This document shows positions 20,819-30,680 of a stretch of 64,000 bases of DNA, piece after piece. Every line of letters starts with the position of its first letter. Position 1 is the stretch's first letter. The DNA is from Salinicola rhizosphaerae (GTDB taxonomy: Bacteria; Pseudomonadota; Gammaproteobacteria; Pseudomonadales; Halomonadaceae), in NCBI RefSeq assembly GCF_014652715.1, contig NZ_BMZI01000004.1:103922-167921 (forward strand), written 5' to 3'. Position numbers and translations under genes: made by a program. Below the pieces are notes generated by a model, which was given only the letters and a program-made list of their open reading frames with translations, was not told where the DNA came from and ran no database searches.

Positions 20819-21685
20819 ATGGCAGCTGTCACTGCTTCTATGGTCAAGGAACTGCGCGAGCGTACCGGTCTCGGCATGATGGAGTGCAAGAAAGCACTCA
20901 CCGAAGCCGATGGTGATATCGAGCGCGCGATCGAAGACCTGCGCAAGAACTCCGGTCTCAAGGCCGCCAAGAAGGCCGGCCGTACTGCCGCCGAAGGCGC
21001 CATCGTCACCCAGGTTGCCGAAGACGGCAGCTTTGGTGCGATGCTCGAAGTCAACTCCGAAACCGACTTCGTGGCCCGCGACGACAACTTCAAGGGCTTT
21101 GCCGCCAAGGTGCTGGCCAAGGTCTTCGAGAGCAAGTCCGAAGACGTTGCCGCGATCATGGAAGGCGAGCTGGAAGACGCGCGTAACCAGCTGGTGCAGA
21201 AGATCGGCGAGAACATCTCCGTGCGCCGCGCGGCGATCGTCGACGCGCCGGCCGGCGGCACTGTCGGGGCCTACGTCCACGGCGACCGCATCGGTGTGCT
21301 GACCGTACTTCAGGGCGGCAACCCGGAAGTCGCCAAGGACATCGCCATGCACGTGGCAGCGATCAATCCGGTCGTCGCGCGTCCGGAAGAGATGCCGCAG
21401 GAGCAGCTCGACAAGGAAAAGGCGATCATCCTGGCCCAGCCCGACATGGCCGGCAAGCCGGAGCAGATCGCCGAGAAGATGGTTCAGGGCCGTCTCAAGA
21501 AGTACCTGGCCGAGAACAGCCTGACCGAGCAGCCGTTCGTCAAGGACCCGAACCAGAGCGTGGCCGAATACGCCAAGGCGGCGGGTGGCGAAGTGCTCGG
21601 CTTCACGCGTTTCGAAGTCGGCGAAGGCATCGAGAAGGAAGAAGTCGATTTCGCCAAGGAAGTCATGGAACAGGCTCGTCGCTGA
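20819..21685 (+). CDS. tsf: Elongation factor Ts
   Basis: A 288-aa nucleotide-exchange factor for EF-Tu. The N-terminal UBA-like domain ([19 protein letters not shown]) and the EF-Tu-contacting [10 protein letters not shown] motif (about 80-90) are intact. Length is typical. Follows rpsB after an attenuator-like hairpin. Confidence 0.97.
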   Translation: MAAVTASMVKELRERTGLGMMECKKALTEADGDIERAIEDLRKNSGLKAAKKAGRTAAEGAIVTQVAEDGSFGAMLEVNSETDFVARDDNFKGFAAKVLAKVFESKSEDVAAIMEGELEDARNQLVQKIGENISVRRAAIVDAPAGGTVGAYVHGDRIGVLTVLQGGNPEVAKDIAMHVAAINPVVARPEEMPQEQLDKEKAIILAQPDMAGKPEQIAEKMVQGRLKKYLAENSLTEQPFVKDPNQSVAEYAKAAGGEVLGFTRFEVGEGIEKEEVDFAKEVMEQARR

Positions 21686-21771
21686 ACGCTCGTGACGAGC
21701 ATGCTGCGCCCGGGCTGCGTGAGAGGTCTCGAACGGGATTCTCGAGTCAACGCCTGGCGTGATTGCCATGC

Positions 21772-21850
21772 AGTATGAGGTGTGGATGTCATTCGTATTA
21801 GAATGACTTCATACTCTAGTCGATGGCGTGCGCGAGAGCGCACGCCATCG
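21772..21850 (+). other. Two consecutive stem-loops in the tsf-pyrH gap
   Basis: First structure: outer arms AGTATGA/TCATACT (21772-21778, 21809-21815) and inner arms GTCATTC/GAATGAC (21788-21794, 21801-21807). Second structure: a perfect 13-bp stem (21821-21833 with 21838-21850) closed by GAGA. Neither is followed by a T-tract, so neither looks like a classic terminator. They may be processing sites, protein-binding sites or part of a small RNA. Confidence 0.5.
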
Positions 21851-21921
21851 CGTATCCGGCAGATGGATTCGGCATCTGCCCGGCTCGCCGACACCGACGC
21901 GTATAATCAGGAGAGATCGTC

Positions 21922-22713
21922 ATGCCCGACGCCATCGACCGTTCCGCCAAGCCCCACGAGCGCAGCGACCCGTCCGAACGTCGTGACAAGTTCGAGCGTA
22001 TGGACAAGTCAAAGTACAAGCGGATCCTGCTCAAGCTTTCCGGAGAGGCACTGGCCGGTGATCAGGAGTTCGGCATCGATCCCAAGGTGCTCGACCGTAT
22101 GGCGCTGGAGATCGGTCAGCTGGTGGGGATCGGGGTTCAGGTGGGTATCGTCATCGGCGGCGGCAATCTGTTTCGCGGTGCTGCACTGCACGCTGCTGGC
22201 ATGGAGCGGGTCACCGGCGATCACATGGGGATGCTGGCGACGGTCATGAACGCGCTGGCGATGCGCGATGCGCTCGAGCGATCCAATATTCGCTCCCGCG
22301 TGATGTCCGCGATTCCGATGAGTGGTGTGGTCGAGCATTATGATCGCCGCACTGCCATTCGCTATCTCACCTCGGGTGACGTGGTGATCTTTTCTGCCGG
22401 TACGGGCAACCCCTTCTTCACGACCGACTCGGCAGCCTGTCTGCGCGGCATCGAGATCGATGCCGACGTGGTGGTCAAGGCGACCAAGGTCGATGGCGTC
22501 TACGACAAGGACCCGGTGAAACACGCCGATGCCGTCAAGTATGACCGGCTGGGTTACGATGACGTCCTCGATCAGAAGCTCGGGGTCATGGATTTGACCG
22601 CCATCTGTCTGGTACGTGACCATGACATGCCGCTTCGGGTGTTCGACATGACCAAGCATGGCGCGCTGTTGAATCTGGTAGTCGGTGGGCGAGAAGGCAC
22701 GCTGATTGAGTGA
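21922..22713 (+). CDS. pyrH: UMP kinase with N-terminal extension
   Basis: A 263-aa amino-acid-kinase-fold enzyme that phosphorylates UMP. Core motifs are [41 protein letters not shown] and [12 protein letters not shown]. The start at 21922 has a strong AGGAG site, giving a charged extension of about 26 residues (rich in R, D, E, S) before the usual MDKSKYKR. The internal ATG at 22000 has no ribosome site, so the long form seems real. pyrH precedes frr, the standard order. Confidence 0.95.
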   Translation: MPDAIDRSAKPHERSDPSERRDKFERMDKSKYKRILLKLSGEALAGDQEFGIDPKVLDRMALEIGQLVGIGVQVGIVIGGGNLFRGAALHAAGMERVTGDHMGMLATVMNALAMRDALERSNIRSRVMSAIPMSGVVEHYDRRTAIRYLTSGDVVIFSAGTGNPFFTTDSAACLRGIEIDADVVVKATKVDGVYDKDPVKHADAVKYDRLGYDDVLDQKLGVMDLTAICLVRDHDMPLRVFDMTKHGALLNLVVGGREGTLIE

Positions 22714-22723
22714 GGTTTAGGAC

Positions 22724-23281
22724 ATGATCGACGATATCAAGAAAGACGCGGCAGCGCGCATGCAGAAGACGCTGGAGTCTCTGCAGAGCAATTTTCACAA
22801 GATCCGTACCGGACGCGCGCATCCGAGCATTCTGGATGCGGTGATGGTCGAGTATTACGGCAGCGACATGCCGCTGAATCAGGTGGCCAACGTCACCGTC
22901 GAAGATGCGCGCACGCTGAGCATCACGCCGTGGGAACAGCCCATGGTGCCCAAGATCGAGAAGGCGATCATGACCTCCGATCTGGGGCTGAACCCGGCGA
23001 CGGCAGGTAACGTGATTCGCGTGCCGATGCCGCCGTTGACCGAAGAGACGCGCAAGAACTACATCAAGCAGGCGCGTGCCGAAGCGGAAAACGCTCGAGT
23101 GGCCGTTCGCAATGTGCGGCGCGATGCCAACGGCGATCTCAAGAGCCTGCTCAAGGAGAAGGAGATCACCGAGGACGACGAGCGTCGCGGAGAAGAGGAC
23201 GTCCAGAAGCTGACCGACAAGTTCGTCGGCGAGATCGACAAGCTGCTGGAAACCAAGGAACACGACCTGATGCAGGTATGA
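22724..23281 (+). CDS. frr: Ribosome recycling factor
   Basis: A 185-aa RRF that splits post-termination ribosomes with EF-G. Typical motifs: [13 protein letters not shown] and the C-terminal coiled region ending [14 protein letters not shown]. Ten base pairs after pyrH with a GAGG site. Confidence 0.97.
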   Translation: MIDDIKKDAAARMQKTLESLQSNFHKIRTGRAHPSILDAVMVEYYGSDMPLNQVANVTVEDARTLSITPWEQPMVPKIEKAIMTSDLGLNPATAGNVIRVPMPPLTEETRKNYIKQARAEAENARVAVRNVRRDANGDLKSLLKEKEITEDDERRGEEDVQKLTDKFVGEIDKLLETKEHDLMQV

Positions 23282-23341
23282 GCGGGACGGCGCGCCGAGA
23301 TCGCTCGTGGGCGCCGTCGTTCACCTGTCTTGCGAGCTAAC

Positions 23342-24103
23342 ATGACAGACATGCAGTTGCGTGACGCTGTTGCGCCGTCGTCTGTGCCCCGCCACGTGGC
23401 GATTATCATGGACGGTAACAATCGCTGGGCGCGAGCTCGGGGACTCTCCAGTGCTCAGGGACACCGCGCGGGCGTGGAGTCGCTGCGCGCGGTCATTCGA
23501 CGCGCTGCCGAACGGCGCGTCGAGACGCTCACGCTCTTCGCGTTCTCCAGCGAGAACTGGCGTCGGCCATCGGCCGAGGTCGGCGCGCTGATGGAACTCT
23601 TCATGCTCGTGTTGAAACGCGAGGTGAAGAAACTCCATGAAAATGACATTCGTCTCACCATCATCGGCGAGCGTCGTCGTTTCTCCACCTCGCTGCAGAA
23701 GCAGATGGGGCGTGCCGAGGCGTTGACCCGAGACAACCCGGGCATGCATCTCGTGGTGGCTGCCAACTATGGTGGCCGTTGGGATATCGCTCAGGCCGCT
23801 CGGCGATTGAGCCAGCGCGTCGCCGATGGCCAGATCGCCCCGGACGAGATCGACGAGAAAATGCTCGATCGCGAAATCTGCCTCGCTCACGAGGCACCGG
23901 TCGACCTCTGCATCCGCACCAGCGGTGAGCAGCGCATCTCCAATTTTCTGCTATGGCAGATGGCGTATGCCGAGTTCGTCTTCGCCCAGGAGTTGTGGCC
24001 GGACTTCGACGGCGACGCCTTCGATGCCGCGCTGTTGGCCTATCAGCAGCGCCAGCGGCGTTTCGGCATGAGTCAGCAGCAGGTCGAGGTTCAGGGTGCT
24101 TAG
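23342..24103 (+). CDS. uppS: Undecaprenyl diphosphate synthase
   Basis: A 253-aa cis-prenyltransferase that makes the C55 lipid carrier for peptidoglycan and other envelope polymers. The catalytic Asp is in HVAIIMDGNNRWARARG; TLFAFSSENWRRP and DLCIRTSGEQRISNFLLWQ are also conserved. The start is uncertain: ATG 23342 is preferred, but no good ribosome site is visible, and an ATG at 23351 and a TTG at 23330 are in frame. Its last 8 bp overlap cdsA. Confidence 0.95.
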   Translation: MTDMQLRDAVAPSSVPRHVAIIMDGNNRWARARGLSSAQGHRAGVESLRAVIRRAAERRVETLTLFAFSSENWRRPSAEVGALMELFMLVLKREVKKLHENDIRLTIIGERRRFSTSLQKQMGRAEALTRDNPGMHLVVAANYGGRWDIAQAARRLSQRVADGQIAPDEIDEKMLDREICLAHEAPVDLCIRTSGEQRISNFLLWQMAYAEFVFAQELWPDFDGDAFDAALLAYQQRQRRFGMSQQQVEVQGA

Positions 24104-24896
24104 ACAGCGCATATTGACGGCGCTGATTCTGGCGCCGATCGCTCTGGCCGGGCTGTTCGGCCTCTCCCACGGTGGATTTGCCGCCTTTACTGCCCTGGTG
24201 TTGCTGCTTGGTGCCTGGGAGTGGGGGCGTCTGGCCGGTTTCGACGCCCTTGCCCCTCGGCTGCTCTACACCGTTCTCGTCGGGATCATTCTCGGTCTCG
24301 TCTGGTTCGCTGGCGGGATCGATGCGCACTGGCCGCTCTGGCTCGGGGTGGCCGGCTGGCTGCTCAACGCCTGGTGGGTGTCGCGCTACCCGCGCGGGAC
24401 CGAGCAGTGGCAGCAGCCTGCCGTCCGTCTGGCGATGGGGCTCTGGGTTCTCGTGCCTTGCTGGGTCGGGTTCCATCAGCTGCGTCAGGAGGGCAGCGAG
24501 TGGTTGCTCTTTGCGCTGCTGCTGGTCTGGGTCGCCGATATCGGGGCCTATTTTGCCGGCCGCCGCTTCGGGCGGCGCAAGCTGGCACCCAGTGTCAGCC
24601 CCGGGAAATCCTGGGAGGGCGTCTATGGTGGCTGGGTGGCGGTTGCCGTGCTCGTCCTCGTCTACGCCCTGTGGCTCTCGCTGAGCGTCGCCCAGACGTT
24701 CGGCCTGCTGGTGCTGGCACTCGTCGTCGCCTTCGTCTCGGTGATCGGCGATCTCCTCGAGAGCATGCTCAAGCGTTTCCGCGGGCTCAAGGACTCGAGC
24801 CACCTGCTGCCGGGCCATGGCGGCATTCTTGATCGGATAGACAGCTTGACCGCTGCAATCCCGCTATTTGCCCTCATTCGCCCCTGGTTGGGTTGA
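24096..24896 (+). CDS. cdsA: Phosphatidate cytidylyltransferase
   Basis: A 266-aa polytopic membrane enzyme that makes CDP-diacylglycerol. Many hydrophobic helices are present, and the C-terminal CDP-DAG synthase signature is clear ([20 protein letters not shown] and [12 protein letters not shown]). It begins with GTG inside the uppS end (8-bp overlap), so it is translationally coupled. Confidence 0.95.
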   Translation: MLRQRILTALILAPIALAGLFGLSHGGFAAFTALVLLLGAWEWGRLAGFDALAPRLLYTVLVGIILGLVWFAGGIDAHWPLWLGVAGWLLNAWWVSRYPRGTEQWQQPAVRLAMGLWVLVPCWVGFHQLRQEGSEWLLFALLLVWVADIGAYFAGRRFGRRKLAPSVSPGKSWEGVYGGWVAVAVLVLVYALWLSLSVAQTFGLLVLALVVAFVSVIGDLLESMLKRFRGLKDSSHLLPGHGGILDRIDSLTAAIPLFALIRPWLG

Positions 24897-24903
24897 TCTT
24901 TTC

Positions 24904-26208
24904 ATGACGTCATCGTTTTCGAGCTCCCCTGCGTCTTCGAACCCGGTTTCACCGCGCACGCTGACCGTGCTGGGGGCCACCGGCTCCATCGGTCGCAGCA
25001 CGCTGGATGTCGTGGCGCGATATCCCGACAGCTATCGGCTTCATGCCGCGACCGCACAGCACTCGAAAGAGGCGCTGCTCGAGATCTGCCTGCGCTTTCG
25101 TCCGCGCGTTGCCGTCATCGGCACCATGGAGGATGCCGATTGGTTGCGATCGCGGCTGCGTTCGGCAGGGGCCGACGACATCGAGGTGACCTACGGTAAG
25201 TCGGCGCTGCAGGAAGTCTCCTCTGCGGATGCGGTCGACACCGTGATGGCCGCCATCGTCGGCGCAGCCGGTTTGATGCCGACTCTCGCCGCCGTGGAGG
25301 CCGGGAAACGCGTCCTGCTGGCGAACAAGGAGTCGCTGGTCATGTCGGGGGCACTGTTCATGGACGCGGTGGCGCGTTCCGGCGCCACACTTTTACCGAT
25401 CGATTCGGAACATAATGCCATCTATCAGTGTCTTCCTAGTCAGTCCGTGGCGGGGCGGCCCGAGACGGGGCAGTCCGTCACGGGGCATGCCGAAAGGCAC
25501 CTTCAGGTCGGCCAGCGTGGATTCGGGAGCGCCGGGCAAGGCGTTTCTCGACTGCTGCTGACGGCTTCCGGCGGCCCGTTTCGTGAATGGCCGCAAGAGC
25601 GGCTGGCGTCCGTGACCCCGGAACAGGCGTGCGCGCACCCCAACTGGTCGATGGGTCGAAAGATATCGGTCGACAGCGCGACGCTGATGAACAAGGGGCT
25701 CGAACTGATCGAGGCCTGCTGGCTGTTCGATGCCTCGCCTCGTCAGGTGGAGATCGTGGTGCATCCGCAGAGCATCATTCACTCGATGGTCGGATACAGC
25801 GACGGGTCGGTCATCGCGCAGATGGGCAACCCTGACATGCGTACGCCGATCGCTTACGGGCTGGCCTGGCCTGATCGCATCGATGCCGGCGTGGAGCCGC
25901 TCGATCTATTCGCGGTCGCCAGGCTCGACTTCGAGGCACCTGACGAGGTCCGCTTCCCCTGCCTGCGCCTGGCGCGCGAGGCGATCGAAGCGGGCGGCAC
26001 GGCGCCGGCGAGTCTGAATGCCGCCAACGAAGTGGCGGTGGCTGCCTTTCTCGAGGGACGAATATCGTTTCCCGGGATCGGTGGATTGATCGAAGAGACG
26101 CTGTCCGCGACGCGAACGCGCGCGGCCGACTCGCTCGACGTGATACTGTGCGAGGATGCCGAGGCGCGGCGAATTGCCGAAGCCTTGCTGCAACAACGGT
26201 CATTTTAG
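24904..26208 (+). CDS. dxr: 1-deoxy-D-xylulose 5-phosphate reductoisomerase
   Basis: A 434-aa enzyme of the MEP isoprenoid pathway; it converts DXP to MEP with NADPH. Visible motifs are [16 protein letters not shown] (NADPH site), [26 protein letters not shown] (metal Glu), LTASGGPFR and [17 protein letters not shown]. It is longer than the usual roughly 395-400 aa for two reasons: an N-terminal serine-rich tail, and an insertion near residues 178-212 before [10 protein letters not shown] in which a ten-residue unit ([10 protein letters not shown] / [10 protein letters not shown]) is repeated. Chosen start is the first ATG after cdsA. Confidence 0.95.
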   Translation: MTSSFSSSPASSNPVSPRTLTVLGATGSIGRSTLDVVARYPDSYRLHAATAQHSKEALLEICLRFRPRVAVIGTMEDADWLRSRLRSAGADDIEVTYGKSALQEVSSADAVDTVMAAIVGAAGLMPTLAAVEAGKRVLLANKESLVMSGALFMDAVARSGATLLPIDSEHNAIYQCLPSQSVAGRPETGQSVTGHAERHLQVGQRGFGSAGQGVSRLLLTASGGPFREWPQERLASVTPEQACAHPNWSMGRKISVDSATLMNKGLELIEACWLFDASPRQVEIVVHPQSIIHSMVGYSDGSVIAQMGNPDMRTPIAYGLAWPDRIDAGVEPLDLFAVARLDFEAPDEVRFPCLRLAREAIEAGGTAPASLNAANEVAVAAFLEGRISFPGIGGLIEETLSATRTRAADSLDVILCEDAEARRIAEALLQQRSF

Positions 26209-26222
26209 GAGGGGCAGGCGTG

Positions 26223-27578
26223 ATGGATGCGCTCCAGAACGTGCTGGCTGTCATCGTCGTACTCGGCCTGCTGATCACGTTTCACGAGTTCGGGCATTTC
26301 TGGGTGGCGCGGCGCTGCGGCATCAAGGTATTGCGCTTCTCGGTCGGCTTCGGCAAACCGCTGTGGTCGCGTCGGGATCGACATGGCACCGAGTTTGCCA
26401 TTGCGGCCATCCCGCTGGGTGGCTACGTCAAGATGCTCGATGAGCGCGAGGGACCTGTCGCGCCGGAAGAGCAGCATCGCGCCTTCAATCGCAAGTCGGT
26501 GTGGCAGCGTATTGCGGTCGTGGCGGCCGGGCCGATCGCCAATCTCCTGCTGGCCCTGGTCGCCTATTGGGCGCTGTTCGTCTACGGCACCTCGACCGTG
26601 GCGCCGGTGATCGGTGACGTGGCCGCGGATTCGCCCGCCGCGCGCGGCGGGCTGCAGAGTGGCCAAGAGATCGTCAGCGTGCAGGGCGAGTCGACGCCTT
26701 CATGGAATGACGTCAATCTGCAGCTGATTGCCGCCATCGGCGCCAGCGGCGAGCTCAGCGTGACGACGCGCGATCACCAGGGCAGTGCGACGCGAACGCA
26801 CCGCGTGCCGGTGAATCAGTGGTTGGTGCGGCAGGACCCGCCGCGTCCAATGTCGTCGCTGGGCATCACGCCGTGGCGCCCGACGGTGCCGGCGACCCTG
26901 GGGCAGGTGCTGGACGATGGCCCGGCCGCGTCTGCCGGTCTCCGGGCGGGCGATCATATCGTCAGCGTCGGAGGGCGTGAGCTGGCCGACTGGTCGGCTT
27001 TCGTCACGGTCGTACGCGATCACGCCGGGCAGCCACTGACGGTGGAGATCGAGCGCGACGGAGAGCGGAAAACGCTGAATCTGACGCCGGAACCGCGCGA
27101 GACCGAAGATGGTCAGACGATCGGGTATGTGGGTGCGGCCTCGGCGGCGGTCACGTGGCCGGCGGAGTACCGTCGAGAAATTCGTTACGGGCCGCTGGCA
27201 GCCATCGGTCAGTCGTTCTCGAAGACGGCAGAGATGACCTGGCTGACGGCGGACTCCATTCGCAAGATGATCGTCGGCTGGATCTCGCCGTCCAACCTAT
27301 CGGGCCCGATCACGATCGCCCGCATCGCCGGCGACTCGGCGCGCAGCGGCGTCGAGACCTTCGTCGGGTTTCTGGCCTATCTGTCGATCAGCCTCGGCGT
27401 GCTCAATCTGTTGCCGATTCCCGTGCTCGATGGCGGGCATCTGGTCTACTACCTGATCGAACTGGTGCGTGGCAAACCGGTCTCCGAGACGGCGCAGGCC
27501 ATGGGGCTGCGCGTCGGTGTTGCCCTGGTGGGGTGTCTGATGGCGATGGCGCTCTATTTCGACCTGATGCGCCTCTGA
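26223..27578 (+). CDS. rseP: RIP metalloprotease RseP (site-2 protease)
   Basis: A 451-aa inner-membrane zinc protease that cleaves the anti-sigma factor RseA in the sigma-E envelope-stress cascade and clears signal peptides. The zinc motif HEFGH lies in the first helix (about residue 21) and the third ligand region is NLLPIPVLDGGHL near the C-terminus. Two PDZ domains lie between (GDVAADSPAARGGLQSGQEI and VLDDGPAASAGLRAGDHI). An AGGAGGGG site precedes the start; GTG 26220 is directly upstream. Confidence 0.96.
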   Translation: MDALQNVLAVIVVLGLLITFHEFGHFWVARRCGIKVLRFSVGFGKPLWSRRDRHGTEFAIAAIPLGGYVKMLDEREGPVAPEEQHRAFNRKSVWQRIAVVAAGPIANLLLALVAYWALFVYGTSTVAPVIGDVAADSPAARGGLQSGQEIVSVQGESTPSWNDVNLQLIAAIGASGELSVTTRDHQGSATRTHRVPVNQWLVRQDPPRPMSSLGITPWRPTVPATLGQVLDDGPAASAGLRAGDHIVSVGGRELADWSAFVTVVRDHAGQPLTVEIERDGERKTLNLTPEPRETEDGQTIGYVGAASAAVTWPAEYRREIRYGPLAAIGQSFSKTAEMTWLTADSIRKMIVGWISPSNLSGPITIARIAGDSARSGVETFVGFLAYLSISLGVLNLLPIPVLDGGHLVYYLIELVRGKPVSETAQAMGLRVGVALVGCLMAMALYFDLMRL

Positions 27579-27724
27579 CAGCAGGACGTCGAGGTGAACG
27601 CCTGGCGCCATGGGCGCCGTGGAAGATCCCTTGAGTGACGAGAGACGATCTTGTCAGTCACAGGGAGAAATGTATAAGGTGCCTGTTCGATACGCGGGCG
27701 GACCCCAGAGAAGCGATTGATTGC

Positions 27725-30064
27725 ATGAAACTCAAGACCATCGGATTGGCAGGACTGCTGCTGGCCAGCTCCCCCGTGGCGCTGGCTGCACCTTTCGAGA
27801 TTTCGGACATTCGGGTAGAGGGGCTGCAGCGTGTCTCCGCCGCATCGGTGTTCAACGCTTTTCCCGTCAGCGCGGACCAGACGGTAGATGACCAGCAGCT
27901 GGGTCAGGCGGCCCAGAAGCTTTTCGACACGGGGCTGTTCGATGACATCCGGCTCTCGCGCGATGGCGATGTCCTGATCGTCAACGTGTCCGAGCGCCCG
28001 TCGATTGCCGAGATCAACATCGACGGCAACTCGCAGATTTCCGACGACGATCTGCGCAAGGGGCTGAGCGACGCCGGTATCGCCGAAGGCCAGGTGCTGC
28101 AGCGCTCCACGCTCGAAGAGATGCAGCGCGAGCTCGAACGTCTCTATCAGTCTCAGGGGCGCTATAGCTCCAGCATCAAGACCTCCGTCGAGCAGCTCGA
28201 GCGCAACCGGGTCCGGGTGAACATCAATATCAACGAAGGCGAGGTCGCGAAGATTCGCCAGATCAACGTCGTCGGCAACCAGGCCTACGACGACGATACG
28301 CTGCGCGATCTGTTCCAGCTCGAGGACAAGCCGGGCTGGTTCTTCGGCTGGTTCTCCGACGACGAGTACTCGCGCGAAGCGCTCTCCGGTGATCTCGAGA
28401 CGCTGCGTTCCTGGTATCTCGATCGCGGTTACGTCAACTTCTCGATCACCTCGACGCAGGTGTCGATCAGCCCGGACAAGTCGCGCATCTTCGTGACCAT
28501 CAACGTCGATGAAGGCAAGCGCTACAAGCTCGACAAGATCAACTTCGACGGTGACCTGAAGATGGACGACGCAACCGCGCGTTCGCTGGTCACTGCCGAA
28601 CCGGGCGAATATTTCTCGCAGAGCAAGCTGACCGCCTCCTCCGAGGCGCTGCGCCAGAAGCTGGGTGCCGAAGGGTTTGCCTTTGCCGACATCAAGGCCG
28701 TGCCCACGGTCAATGAAGCCGACAGCACGGTCGATATCACGTTCCGCGTCGATCCCGGCCGCCGCGCCTACGTCCGGCGCATCAACTTCGAAGGCAACAC
28801 CACCACGCAGGACGAAGTGCTGCGGCGTGAAATGGTGCAGATGGAAGGGGCGCCGGCGTCTACCGACCAGATTTCTCAGTCGCGTCAGCGCCTCGAGCGA
28901 CTCGGCTTCTTCAAGCAGGTCGATGTCGACACGCGCCCGGTGGCCGGTGAACCCGATCAGCTCGATGTCACCTACAACGTGCAGGAGCAGCCGTCCGGTT
29001 CGATCTCGGCAAGCGTCGGTTTCTCCCAGTCGGCCGGTGTCATTTACGGCGCCGCGCTCTCCCAGAACAACTTCCTGGGGACGGGTAACCGCGTCAACAT
29101 CGGTGCGCAGCGCAGTGACACGTTCACCAACATCAACTTCGGCTTCACCGATCCGTACTGGACGCTGGATGGCATCTCGCGCGGCTACAACGTCTTCTAC
29201 CGCGAGACCGATTACGAAGATTCCGACATCTCGACGTACTCGACCGACTCCTACGGCGGCAACATCAATTTCGGTTATCCGATCAACGATCTGTCCCGCC
29301 TCAACTTCGGTGTCGGACTCGAGCGCCTGTCGATCGATACCTACGACGACACGCCGTCGGAAATCGTCAAGTACACCGATGACGAGGGCGAGGACTTCCT
29401 CAATTACAAGCTGACCGCGAGCTGGACGCGCAACAACCTGAACCGCGGCATCATGCCGACGGCGGGCAGCTACCAGCGGGTTTCGCTGGAAACCGCAGTG
29501 CCGGGCTCCGACGCCGAGTACTACAAGCTTCGCTATCGCGGGCAGAAGCTGTTCGAGCTCAACCCTGACTGGTCGCTGAAGTTCAGCAGCAACCTGGGTT
29601 ACGCCGACACGCTGGGCTCCAACGACCCCTATCCGTTCTACGAGAACTTTTACGCCGGCGGCCTGGGCTCGGTGCGCGGCTATACCGGCAACACGCTGGG
29701 GCCGAAGACCACCGAGCGCAACGATGGCGACGACGATACACTCGGCGGTAACGTGCTGGTCGAAGGGTCGGCCGAGCTGATCTACCCGTTCCCGTGGATC
29801 GAGGATCGCCGCTCGTTGCAGACCAGCGTCTTCATCGATGGAGGTAACACCTTCCTGACCGACTGCTATGCAGTCGTCGATGGCGACGGTCCCTCCGAGT
29901 GCGAAAGCGGGATCAACCTCGACGACATGCGTTACAGCGTGGGCCTGGGGCTCTCCTGGCTGACGCCGGTGGGACCGCTGACGTTCAGCGTGGCGAAGCC
30001 GCTCAACGAGAAGGATGGCGACGACCCGCAGGTGTTCCAGTTCTCGCTGGGTCAGACGTTCTGA
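27725..30064 (+). CDS. bamA: Outer membrane protein assembly factor BamA
   Basis: A 779-aa Omp85 protein that inserts beta-barrel proteins into the outer membrane. A signal peptide (cleavage near ASSPVALA-A, residue 19) is followed by five POTRA domains (about 22-420) and a 16-strand barrel. The barrel contains GGLGSVRGYTGNTLGP (the VRGY lid-lock motif), and the protein ends in a terminal phenylalanine. The ATG at 27725 gives the proper signal peptide. Skp, its chaperone, is next. Confidence 0.97.
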   Translation: MKLKTIGLAGLLLASSPVALAAPFEISDIRVEGLQRVSAASVFNAFPVSADQTVDDQQLGQAAQKLFDTGLFDDIRLSRDGDVLIVNVSERPSIAEINIDGNSQISDDDLRKGLSDAGIAEGQVLQRSTLEEMQRELERLYQSQGRYSSSIKTSVEQLERNRVRVNININEGEVAKIRQINVVGNQAYDDDTLRDLFQLEDKPGWFFGWFSDDEYSREALSGDLETLRSWYLDRGYVNFSITSTQVSISPDKSRIFVTINVDEGKRYKLDKINFDGDLKMDDATARSLVTAEPGEYFSQSKLTASSEALRQKLGAEGFAFADIKAVPTVNEADSTVDITFRVDPGRRAYVRRINFEGNTTTQDEVLRREMVQMEGAPASTDQISQSRQRLERLGFFKQVDVDTRPVAGEPDQLDVTYNVQEQPSGSISASVGFSQSAGVIYGAALSQNNFLGTGNRVNIGAQRSDTFTNINFGFTDPYWTLDGISRGYNVFYRETDYEDSDISTYSTDSYGGNINFGYPINDLSRLNFGVGLERLSIDTYDDTPSEIVKYTDDEGEDFLNYKLTASWTRNNLNRGIMPTAGSYQRVSLETAVPGSDAEYYKLRYRGQKLFELNPDWSLKFSSNLGYADTLGSNDPYPFYENFYAGGLGSVRGYTGNTLGPKTTERNDGDDDTLGGNVLVEGSAELIYPFPWIEDRRSLQTSVFIDGGNTFLTDCYAVVDGDGPSECESGINLDDMRYSVGLGLSWLTPVGPLTFSVAKPLNEKDGDDPQVFQFSLGQTF

Positions 30065-30155
30065 TCCGGAATTTCACGGTCGCGGCGGGATGATCCGTCG
30101 CGACACCGACTCACCCATCTCCATTCATCGAGAGTCTTTCTCAAGGAGGCGCGGG

Positions 30156-30659
30156 ATGCGCAAGGTAGTAGGAGCCCTCGGGCTCGGTCTGTTGACCATG
30201 GTATCGGTTCCGGCAATGGCCACCGAAGTCGGCGTGCTCGACTGGCGCGAGGCGCTGATGTCTTCCGACTCGGCCCAGGCGTCGATGAATCAGCTGAAGA
30301 ATCGCGTCAGCTCGCAGCAGCAGCAGGCGCAGTCGCTGCAGCAGGAACTGCAGCAGCTGCAAAAGCGTCTGCAGCAGAATGGCGACGTCATGTCCGAATC
30401 CGAGCGTAACACCGTGACCCAGCAGCTGCGCCAGAAGGGCGGACAGTTCCAGCAGCTTCGGGGCCAGATCTCTCAGGCTCAGCAGCAGGCCGAGCAGCAG
30501 TACCTGAAAGGCGCCAAGCCCAAGCTCGACCAGGCGATCGAGCGGGTGGTGAAAGAGCATGACCTGGACATGGTCGTCGACCGTGACGCGGTGGTCTATT
30601 CCGGCGATAGCCTGGATATCACCCAGGAAGTGACCCAGATCTTCAACTCGCTCAACTAA
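30156..30659 (+). CDS. skp: Periplasmic chaperone Skp/OmpH
   Basis: A 167-aa protein with a signal peptide (cleavage near AMA-TEVGVLD, residue 22) and a long glutamine-rich coiled coil (about 50-120), the tentacles of the Skp trimer. It carries unfolded outer-membrane proteins to BAM. An AAGGAGG site precedes the ATG. Standard position between bamA and lpxD. Confidence 0.94.
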   Translation: MRKVVGALGLGLLTMVSVPAMATEVGVLDWREALMSSDSAQASMNQLKNRVSSQQQQAQSLQQELQQLQKRLQQNGDVMSESERNTVTQQLRQKGGQFQQLRGQISQAQQQAEQQYLKGAKPKLDQAIERVVKEHDLDMVVDRDAVVYSGDSLDITQEVTQIFNSLN

Positions 30660-30680
30660 TCTTCGAATCGGCGCCCGTTC

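Noticed and set aside
21902-21907. A perfect TATAAT just before pyrH
   Set aside because: No -35 hexamer lies at 16-18 bp, and the start point would leave almost no room before the AGGAG site.
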